Below are positions 57,671-64,000 of a DNA stretch of 64,000 nucleotides, one piece after another. Made by a program: the position numbers and the translations under genes. Location: NCBI RefSeq assembly GCF_002906655.1, contig NZ_CP025794.1, forward strand, positions 2,356,001 through 2,420,000, in the 5' to 3' direction. Source of the stretch: Vibrio hyugaensis (GTDB taxonomy: Bacteria; Pseudomonadota; Gammaproteobacteria; Enterobacterales; Vibrionaceae). Positions within the stretch are counted from its first letter, which is position 1; the number at the start of each line of letters is the position of its first letter. A model generated the notes under the pieces. The model made no database searches, had not been told where the DNA came from, and was given only the letters and a program-made list of their open reading frames with translations.

Positions 57671-57697
57671 AACAAAAATGCCCACAGATGTGGGCAT
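57671..57697 (-). terminator. Terminator after accC
   Basis: An 8-bp stem ATGCCCAC/GTGGGCAT with a 4-nt loop, followed on the minus strand by a T-run. It ends aroQ-accBC. Confidence 0.88.
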
Positions 57698-57719
57698 TTA
57701 TTATGAGGTTAGCGAAGGC

Positions 57720-59063
57720 TTACTGTAGGCCTAGCTTCTTCTCTAGGTAGTGAATGTTCGCACCACCGTGTTGGAAGTTCTCATCATTCATGATTGACTC
57801 TTGTAGAGTAACGTTAGTCTTGATGCCTTCAATGATCATCTCGCCTAGTGCGTTTTTCATACGTGCAATCGCTACATCACGGTTCTCACCGTAAGTGATC
57901 AGTTTACCAATCATTGAATCGTAATGAGGTGGTACTGTGTAGCCTGTGTAGATGTGAGATTCCCAGCGAACACCCATGCCGCCAGGCGCGTGGAAGCGTT
58001 CAATCTTACCTGGTGAAGGTAGGAAGCGCTCTGGGTCTTCTGCGTTGATACGACACTCAATCGCATGGCCGCGGATCTTGATGTCATCCTGAGTGAATGA
58101 CAGTGGCTGACCTGCTGCTACGCGTAGCTGTTCTTTAATTAGGTCAACACCAGTAACCATTTCTGTCACTGGGTGCTCAACCTGAATGCGAGTGTTCATT
58201 TCGATGAAATAGAACTCACCGTTCTCGTATAGGAATTCGAACGTACCTGCACCACGGTAACCGATTTCTAGACATGCACGAGTACAACGTTCACCGATGT
58301 ACTTACGCATCTCTTCTGTGATACCTGGTGCTGGAGCTTCTTCAACAACCTTCTGGTGACGACGTTGCATAGAACAATCACGCTCACCTAGGTGGATAGC
58401 GCCACCTTGGCCGTCAGCAATAACCTGAACTTCAACGTGACGTGGGTTTTCTAGGAATTTCTCCATGTAAACCATGTCGTTATTGAATGCCGCTTTTGCT
58501 TCTGCGCGGGTCATTGCGATAGCTTCGATAAGATCGCCTTCTGAGCGAACAACGCGCATACCACGGCCACCGCCACCACCAGAAGCTTTGATGATTACCG
58601 GGTAGCCGATACGCTTAGCGTGGGCTTTATTTTTGTCTTCGTCGTTATCTAGTGGACCGTCAGAACCTGGTACACAAGGAACGCCTGCTTTTTTCATTGC
58701 GTTGATTGCTGACACTTTGTCACCCATTATGCGGATGGTGTCTGCTTTAGGACCAACGAAGATGAAACCGCTGCGCTCTACTTGTTCAGCAAAGTCTGCG
58801 TTCTCAGATAGGAAACCGTAACCTGGGTGAATCGCAATCGCACCGGTCACTTCTGCTGCAGAAATGATGCGAGGGATGTTCAGGTAGCTGTCGATACCAC
58901 GAGCTGGACCGATACATACTGTTTCGTCTGCGAGTAGTACGTGCTTAAGATCGCGGTCAGCAGTCGAGTGTACTGCCACAGTCTTAATGCCTAATTCTTT
59001 ACAAGCGCGAAGGATACGAAGTGCAATTTCACCTCGGTTCGCGATGACTACTTTATCTAGCAT
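57720..59063 (-). CDS. accC: Acetyl-CoA carboxylase, biotin carboxylase subunit
   Basis: Carboxylates the biotin on AccB using ATP and bicarbonate, the first half-reaction of fatty-acid synthesis. The 447-aa protein has the ATP-grasp fold with the glycine-rich loop [12 protein letters not shown] around residues 159-170 and the signature [16 protein letters not shown]. Length as in E. coli (449). Start [16 protein letters not shown]. Separated from accB by 14 bp. Confidence 0.98.
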   Translation of the reverse strand: MLDKVVIANRGEIALRILRACKELGIKTVAVHSTADRDLKHVLLADETVCIGPARGIDSYLNIPRIISAAEVTGAIAIHPGYGFLSENADFAEQVERSGFIFVGPKADTIRIMGDKVSAINAMKKAGVPCVPGSDGPLDNDEDKNKAHAKRIGYPVIIKASGGGGGRGMRVVRSEGDLIEAIAMTRAEAKAAFNNDMVYMEKFLENPRHVEVQVIADGQGGAIHLGERDCSMQRRHQKVVEEAPAPGITEEMRKYIGERCTRACLEIGYRGAGTFEFLYENGEFYFIEMNTRIQVEHPVTEMVTGVDLIKEQLRVAAGQPLSFTQDDIKIRGHAIECRINAEDPERFLPSPGKIERFHAPGGMGVRWESHIYTGYTVPPHYDSMIGKLITYGENRDVAIARMKNALGEMIIEGIKTNVTLQESIMNDENFQHGGANIHYLEKKLGLQ

Positions 59064-59077
59064 AAGGCAAGCCCCGC

Positions 59078-59542
59078 TTATTCGATTACAACTAGTGGTT
59101 GGTCGAATTCAACTGGCTGGCCGTCTTCAACTAGGATTGCAGTTACAACACCTGATTTGTCCGCTTCAATTTGGTTCATCATTTTCATCGCTTCAACGAT
59201 ACATAGTGTATCGCCAGCATTTACGCTCTGACCAACTTCAACGAATGACTTTGAATCTGGACTTGGAGAACGGTAGAAAGTACCAACCATTGGAGAAAGA
59301 ACTTGGTGACCTGCAGGAACTGCTGCTGGTGCCTCTGCTGCCATTGCTGGAGCGTCAGCTACCGGTGCTGCCACTGGAGCAGGTGCTGCTACTGGAGCTG
59401 CTGCGTAATGAACTGGTGCTGGAGCAGCGGGTGCGCCGTGACGACTGATTCGTACCGACTCTTCACCTTCAGAAATCTCTAGCTCAGCAATGCCAGACTC
59501 TTCAACTAACTCAATTAGCTTTTTGATTTTACGAATATCCAT
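59078..59542 (-). CDS. accB: Acetyl-CoA carboxylase biotin carboxyl carrier protein
   Basis: Carries biotin between the two active sites. The 154-aa protein has an N-terminal helical region, an Ala/Pro-rich hinge at about residues 37-80, and a C-terminal biotinyl domain with the modified lysine in EAMKMMN. BirA, at the left end of this window, performs the modification. It is preceded by aroQ by 60 bp and followed by accC. Confidence 0.98.
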   Translation of the reverse strand: MDIRKIKKLIELVEESGIAELEISEGEESVRISRHGAPAAPAPVHYAAAPVAAPAPVAAPVADAPAMAAEAPAAVPAGHQVLSPMVGTFYRSPSPDSKSFVEVGQSVNAGDTLCIVEAMKMMNQIEADKSGVVTAILVEDGQPVEFDQPLVVIE

Positions 59543-59602
59543 CTTTTCTTTCTCTTTTATCTTGTGATTAAGACAACCCTAACGGGCTGCAGAGTGTTTG
59601 GT

Positions 59603-60052
59603 CTACTTTGCCTGCAATTTCGCAATTGCTGCAGACAGAGCAAATTCATAACCTTGCGCACCTAAACCGCAAATTACCCCTTCCGCTTTATCAGAGAGGT
59701 AAGAATGGTGACGGAACGGCTCACGGGCATGAACGTTCGATAGGTGCACCTCGATAAATGGGATGGCTACGCCAAGTAGTGCATCTCGCAGCGCAACACT
59801 GGTATGAGTGAAGGCTGCTGGATTGATAATGATGAAGTCCACCTTGCCGTACGCGGCATGAATCGCTTCAATCAGCTCGTACTCACGATTAGATTGCAGG
59901 TGTTCAAGTTCCACCCCAGACTTGTGAGCCTGTTCAGCTAAAGCGTCAACAATCTGTGCTAGGGTGTTGTTACCATAGTGTGTCGGTTCACGCAGGCCTA
60001 GTAGATTAAGATTTGGCCCATTTAGAACAAGAATCCGTGACTTTGCAGACAT
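59603..60052 (-). CDS. aroQ: Type II 3-dehydroquinate dehydratase
   Basis: Third step of the shikimate pathway. The 149-aa protein carries [16 protein letters not shown], with the active-site Tyr in HYGN, and the binding segments [10 protein letters not shown] and EVHLSN. Start ATG 60052 ([12 protein letters not shown]) with AAGGAAG upstream. The open frame continues 30 codons back to 60142, but those residues do not belong to the family. In many gammaproteobacteria aroQ precedes accBC, and the spacing here fits one transcript. Confidence 0.97.
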   Translation of the reverse strand: MSAKSRILVLNGPNLNLLGLREPTHYGNNTLAQIVDALAEQAHKSGVELEHLQSNREYELIEAIHAAYGKVDFIIINPAAFTHTSVALRDALLGVAIPFIEVHLSNVHAREPFRHHSYLSDKAEGVICGLGAQGYEFALSAAIAKLQAK

Positions 60053-60298
60053 TGTGTTGCTATCTTCCTTTATCGTGAGCAGAACGTTTATATTCCCAAA
60101 TATACGATAAATCAGCACGATTTTTTTGTTAAAACCGCGCAAATTTTAAAAAATCGACCAAGATTATAGCTAATTCACAGCAATTAGCAGCAATTTACTG
60201 GTCTAATCTCCCAATAGCCCCCGCCATTTCTGTAACCCAGTTAACAAAAACAACATAATTGCCACGTTTCTTTTGTGGTTTATTTTGCATCTACGCAC
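60053..60298 (-). promoter_or_regulatory. aroQ-accBC upstream region
   Basis: A 246-bp region without a gene between the acs terminator and aroQ. It should contain the aroQ promoter. A TATAAT reads on the minus strand at 60163-60168, but the -35 region in front of it is poor. It is rich in A/T. Confidence 0.4.
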
Positions 60299-60329
60299 AA
60301 AAAAGCCGCCATATGCAATGGCGGCTTTT
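60299..60329. terminator. Terminator after acs
   Basis: An 8-bp stem GCCGCCAT/ATGGCGGC with a 5-nt loop, flanked by A and T runs on both sides, 30 bp after the acs stop. Confidence 0.92.
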
Positions 60330-60358
60330 AAGGCTAGCGTTTAAAACAGGGCTGGGTG

Positions 60359-62311
60359 TTATGCCAGTTCTGCTTTTTCTGCGATCAGCTTGTCTACTAC
60401 GCTTGGATCGGCCAGTGTAGAAGTGTCTCCTAAGTTACTGGTATCACCCGTTGCAATCTTACGCAAGATACGACGCATGATCTTACCGGAGCGAGTTTTT
60501 GGTAGAGAGTCCGTCCAGTGCAGTACATCCGGTGTTGCGATTGGACCAATCTCTTTGCGCACCCAGTTCTTTACTTCTTTATGTAATTCCGCTGATGGGA
60601 ACTCACCATCATTAAGCGTGACATAAGCGTAAATTGCCTGACCTTTGATGTCATGAGGAATACCGACAATCGCCGCTTCTGCAATCTTATTGTGTGCAAC
60701 CAGTGCTGATTCAATCTCTGCAGTACCCATGCGGTGACCCGACACATTCAATACGTCATCTACACGACCTGTAATCCAGTAATAGCCGTCTTCGTCACGA
60801 CGAGCACCATCACTAGTGAAGTACATGCCTTTGAAGGTCGAGAAGTAGGTTTGCTCAAAGCGCTCATGGTCGCCGTAAACAGTACGCATCTGACCTGGCC
60901 ATGAATCAAGGATCACCAAGTTACCTTCTGCAGCGGTTTCTTCGATGATGTTACCCATGTTGTCCACTAACGCAGGTTGTACGCCGAAGAATGGGCGAGT
61001 TGCAGAGCCTGGTTTCAGGTCTGTGGCACCCGGTAGTGGCGCAATCAAGATACCGCCTGTTTCTGTTTGCCACCAAGTATCAACGATCGGTGAGTTCTCA
61101 TTACCAATGGTTTTGTAGTACCACTCCCATGCTTCTGGGTTGATAGGTTCACCTACTGAACCCATTACACGCAAGCTTGAACGAGATGTTCCGGCTACCG
61201 CTTCGTTACCTTTTGCCATTAGTGCACGAATCGCTGTTGGCGCAGTGTAGAGAATGTTCACTTGATGTTTATCAACCACTTCGCTCATGCGAGCCGTGCT
61301 TGGGTAGTTTGGTACACCTTCGAACAGAATGGTTTTCGCTCCATTCGCCAGTGGACCGTAAATAAGGTAAGTGTGACCCGTAATCCACCCCACATCTGCC
61401 GTACACCAGAACGTTTCGCCTTCTTGGTAATCGAACACGTATTTGAAAGTCATGGTCGCGTACACTAGATAGCCGCCCGTGGTGTGCAGCACACCTTTTG
61501 GCTTACCAGTGGAGCCTGAAGTGTAAAGAATGAATAGAGGGTCTTCCGCTTTCATCTCTTCAGGTGGGCATACATCAGAAACGATGGCTGTTGCTTCGTG
61601 CCACCAAACATCACGATGCTCGTGCCAATCAATGTCGCCACCTGTGCGTTTTAGTACGACAACTTTGTCGATGGTCTTCACTTCTGGGTTTGTCAGTGCT
61701 TCATCAACGTTTTTCTTCAGTGGTACTGCGCGACCACCACGAACGCCTTCGTCAGCAGTGATCACGATTTTCGCATCTGAGTCGATGATACGACCGGATA
61801 ATGCTTCTGGTGAGAAACCACCAAATACCACGGTATGAACGGCACCAATACGCGTACATGCCAGCATTGCGATAGCCGCTTCTGGCACCATTGGCATGTA
61901 AAGACAAACCACGTCGCCTTTGTGCACACCTTGCTCTTTTAGTGCGTTAGAGAACTTACACACTTCTTTGTGTAGTTCGTTGAATGTAAGGGTTTTGTCA
62001 TCAGCAGGATCATCGCCTTCCCAGATGATAGCGACTTCGTCACCACGCTCGGCAAGGTGGCGATCAATACAGTTTGCAGATACGTTCAGCGTGCCGTCTT
62101 CGAACCAACGAATGTCGACGTGACCAGTATCGAAAGAGGTGTTTTTAACTTGAGTGAATGGCTTAATCCAATCGACAACTTTACCGTGTTCGCTCCAGAA
62201 GCCTTCAGGGTCGCTTACCGACTGCTGATACATGGCTAGGTAAGTGTCATTATCCGCATGCGTATGGTTTTTAATATTTTCTTTTACCGGATAAACGTGG
62301 GCTTCGCTCAT
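60359..62311 (-). CDS. acs: AMP-forming acetyl-coenzyme A synthetase
   Basis: Activates acetate to acetyl-CoA with ATP, the high-affinity acetate scavenging route. The 650-aa protein has the A3 motif [15 protein letters not shown], the WWQTETGG motif and the C-terminal [11 protein letters not shown]. The lysine of the last motif is the acetylation site that controls Acs in other bacteria. Length as in E. coli (652). The 218 bp upstream (62312-62529) must hold the promoter; catabolite control is expected from other species, but I could not mark a good CRP site. Confidence 0.98.
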   Translation of the reverse strand: MSEAHVYPVKENIKNHTHADNDTYLAMYQQSVSDPEGFWSEHGKVVDWIKPFTQVKNTSFDTGHVDIRWFEDGTLNVSANCIDRHLAERGDEVAIIWEGDDPADDKTLTFNELHKEVCKFSNALKEQGVHKGDVVCLYMPMVPEAAIAMLACTRIGAVHTVVFGGFSPEALSGRIIDSDAKIVITADEGVRGGRAVPLKKNVDEALTNPEVKTIDKVVVLKRTGGDIDWHEHRDVWWHEATAIVSDVCPPEEMKAEDPLFILYTSGSTGKPKGVLHTTGGYLVYATMTFKYVFDYQEGETFWCTADVGWITGHTYLIYGPLANGAKTILFEGVPNYPSTARMSEVVDKHQVNILYTAPTAIRALMAKGNEAVAGTSRSSLRVMGSVGEPINPEAWEWYYKTIGNENSPIVDTWWQTETGGILIAPLPGATDLKPGSATRPFFGVQPALVDNMGNIIEETAAEGNLVILDSWPGQMRTVYGDHERFEQTYFSTFKGMYFTSDGARRDEDGYYWITGRVDDVLNVSGHRMGTAEIESALVAHNKIAEAAIVGIPHDIKGQAIYAYVTLNDGEFPSAELHKEVKNWVRKEIGPIATPDVLHWTDSLPKTRSGKIMRRILRKIATGDTSNLGDTSTLADPSVVDKLIAEKAELA

Positions 62312-62529
62312 GGCTTCTCTCCTTGTGCCTTTAATTCTCGACCTTCGTCTTTTGTAGGGCTATTTCCGTTCTTTAGTCTGTGATTCATCAAGAACGTTGC
62401 TGTGCATATAACTGTCAGTCACAGCGCGTATTTCCACAATTAGACTTTAGGATGAGAGTGAGGAATGCGCCGCGATATTGCTGAAATTAAAGCGAATGTG
62501 GGAGGTGGATCGAAAGCTGAGTATTGAAC

Positions 62530-63162
62530 CTATTGGGTATAAGGCACGCTTAGGTTTGGTAAATCGCCTTTGGTTAGGCGCACATACACCAAAGCAGCAG
62601 ATTTTGCGTCTTGCAGGGCATCGTGTTTGTCTTGAATCGGTAGCTCAAGGTGCTTACAAATCGCATCAAGACTTAAGTCGAAGTAGGCGTTAGGCAAATG
62701 ACGTTCGAGCTTGTCGTGATAAATCTGGCTCACTTCGATGAGTGGGTTGGGCAGTGGGAAGCCTAAATGCCTCAGACAAGCAAGGTCGAGGATCTTTTTG
62801 TCATAGCGAATGTGGTAGCCAACCAAAGGACGATTACCGATAAAGTCGAGTAGCTTGATGAGCGCTTCTTTTTCGCTGATACCATCAACCAAATCTTGGT
62901 GGCGGATATGGTGAATTTTTACCGAGCCTGAATCGAGTGATTGCGGGGCGCGCAGTCGAACTTCGAACGGTTTACTGGTGATGATGCGATTGTCGATGAT
63001 TTTGGTCGCAGCGATGGTGACCAGCTCGGCACGGTTGGGATCCAAGCTGGTGGTTTCGCAATCGAGAGAGACAAACTCGCCTTTTTGCGGCGAACAAAAC
63101 AGTGGCTGATAAGGTGAGCCTTTCAGCTTGTAATGCCAGTATTTCCTTTGTAGCCAATTCAT
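62530..63162 (-). CDS. DnaQ-like 3'-5' exonuclease
   Basis: Exonuclease of the DEDDh family. The catalytic set is complete: Asp34 and Glu36 in SLDCETTSLD, Asp121 in GYHIRYDKK, and His180 and Asp185 in HDALQDA. The 210-aa protein has no other domain. It follows the DUF294 gene by 35 bp on the same strand. This pairing with a nucleotidyltransferase/CBS protein suggests a joint role, but none is established to my knowledge. The exact substrate is unknown. Confidence 0.9.
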   Translation of the reverse strand: MNWLQRKYWHYKLKGSPYQPLFCSPQKGEFVSLDCETTSLDPNRAELVTIAATKIIDNRIITSKPFEVRLRAPQSLDSGSVKIHHIRHQDLVDGISEKEALIKLLDFIGNRPLVGYHIRYDKKILDLACLRHLGFPLPNPLIEVSQIYHDKLERHLPNAYFDLSLDAICKHLELPIQDKHDALQDAKSAALVYVRLTKGDLPNLSVPYTQ

Positions 63163-63197
63163 CCCTGTTACCTCTCGTCTTATTTGCCTAAAAGACT

Positions 63198-64000
63198 CTA
63201 ATCACGGATTTGATAATGGAAGCCTAAGAACTGCTTAAACTTCTTCACCACGTGTAAGCTGTGGCGCAGCAGGTCTCGTTCTGTCCTGTCTAAATGTTTG
63301 ATGTCGATGTTGTTCAGTGCTTCCTGCTTACTCAATTGCTGATTCAAGCGGATCTTGAAGAACAGCTTCAACGCTTCATTGAGGTTATCTGCGGTTTCTG
63401 GTTCTAAGATGCGCTTGTTTCTCAGTGCCTCAATACGCTCGAAGGTGTTCTTCTCTTCAATCGCGTATTCCAATGCCAAAGTGCGAATGCCATGCACGAT
63501 AGGGAAGATACCACCACGTTTAATATCCAGCCCATCTTTAGCACTTTTTACGTTGCCAAACAGAGTAAGAGGCACGGAAAATTGCAGAGCAGGGCGAGTG
63601 AAATCGGACAGAATCAACATGCGATCTTCCATGCTGTCTCTGAGGTGTTCAGCGATAGGCGCGAGTAGTTCTCGATTGCCTGCGACCGCATGAGCGTCAC
63701 TGAAGATGGCTAAATCCATGATTTGTTCAGGCTGCGCTTTAGAAATCCAACCATCGATAGTTTTAATCCATTCTTGCTGCGTTCGAACCCACTTCGGATT
63801 GTTAACCATGACTTTACCAGGACAGAGTGGATAGCCCAGTTGCTGCAAGGTGTGTGTTAGGTTTTGCATTACGGCGGTACAATGTTCCCATTCCAACCCA
63901 TCTTGAATAATCAATGCATTATCTTGGTCAGTCTTAAGGATTTGTTCTCCACGACCTTCCGAGCCAAGCACAATCAGACAGCAGTGATCGTGCAGTGCTG
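63198..64000 (-). CDS. DUF294 nucleotidyltransferase-like protein (5' end outside window)
   Basis: The frame is open through the right edge of the window (HCCLIVLGSEGRGEQ), so the GTG at 63971 is internal and the start lies beyond it. The visible 267 residues begin with the nucleotidyltransferase motif GSEGRGEQ followed by TDQDNALI, which supplies the metal-binding aspartates. The rest is the helical DUF294 C-terminal domain. Full-length relatives carry cyclic-nucleotide-binding and CBS domains N-terminal to this; they would be outside the window. Predicted cytoplasmic signalling protein of unknown substrate. Confidence 0.9.
   Translation of the reverse strand, partial: ALHDHCCLIVLGSEGRGEQILKTDQDNALIIQDGLEWEHCTAVMQNLTHTLQQLGYPLCPGKVMVNNPKWVRTQQEWIKTIDGWISKAQPEQIMDLAIFSDAHAVAGNRELLAPIAEHLRDSMEDRMLILSDFTRPALQFSVPLTLFGNVKSAKDGLDIKRGGIFPIVHGIRTLALEYAIEEKNTFERIEALRNKRILEPETADNLNEALKLFFKIRLNQQLSKQEALNNIDIKHLDRTERDLLRHSLHVVKKFKQFLGFHYQIRD

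Noticed and set aside
62312..62529. CRP site upstream of acs
   Set aside because: Half-sites such as CTGTGATT are present, but no convincing full palindrome with the right spacing.

Overview
This window is chromosomal DNA of a marine Vibrio, most likely of the Harveyi clade (V. parahaemolyticus / alginolyticus / campbellii group). Three things point there: the 16S rRNA sequence, 16S-23S spacers carrying Glu-Lys-(Ala)-Val tRNA sets, and the gene order, which follows the gammaproteobacterial birA-coaA-tRNA-tufB-secE-nusG-rplKAJL-rpoBC block. The assignment to clade is from memory of these sequences, not from a search.

Layout. 1-1.8 kb: 3' part of birA and, convergent to it, coaA. 2.0-16.0 kb: a dense translation/transcription block on the + strand: tRNA-Thr, Tyr, Gly and Thr, tuf, secE, nusG, rplK, rplA, rplJ, rplL, rpoB, rpoC, with promoters and attenuators between the units. 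16.0-16.6 kb: a heptanucleotide tandem repeat of about 48 copies just after the rpoC terminator. 16.5-25.6 kb: rsd, nudC, two secreted proteins of unknown function, hemE, a uracil-DNA glycosylase-like gene, a 2-hydroxyacid dehydrogenase, a DUF416 gene, a CNNM/CBS membrane protein, hupA and a DUF1481 lipoprotein. 25.6-29.3 kb: purH-purD (minus strand) and zntR. 29.5-35.4 kb: the acid-stress lysine decarboxylase system cadC-cadB-cadA.

35.8-52.8 kb: three complete rRNA operons in direct tandem. The first has no spacer tRNA, the second has Glu-Lys-Val, and the third has Glu-Lys-Ala-Val plus a distal tRNA-Asp. 52.9-53.8 kb: a decayed IS630-family element. 54.0-62.3 kb, all on the minus strand: a PAS-GGDEF diguanylate cyclase, fis, dusB, prmA, accC, accB, aroQ and acs. 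The window ends with a DnaQ-like exonuclease and the start-truncated end of a DUF294 nucleotidyltransferase gene.

How the parts relate. Most genes serve growth: ribosomal RNA and proteins, RNA polymerase, EF-Tu, secretion, and purine, haem and fatty-acid precursors. Several growth-rate regulators lie beside their targets: Fis near the rRNA array, Rsd beside rpoBC, and the L10 leader and attenuators inside the operon. BirA, at the left end, is the enzyme that biotinylates AccB, encoded near the right end. I did not find a clear new defence or mobile system. The features I could not explain from known families are the heptamer array, a candidate small RNA and an inverted-repeat element flanking hemE, the two secreted unknown proteins, and direct repeats upstream of cadBA.
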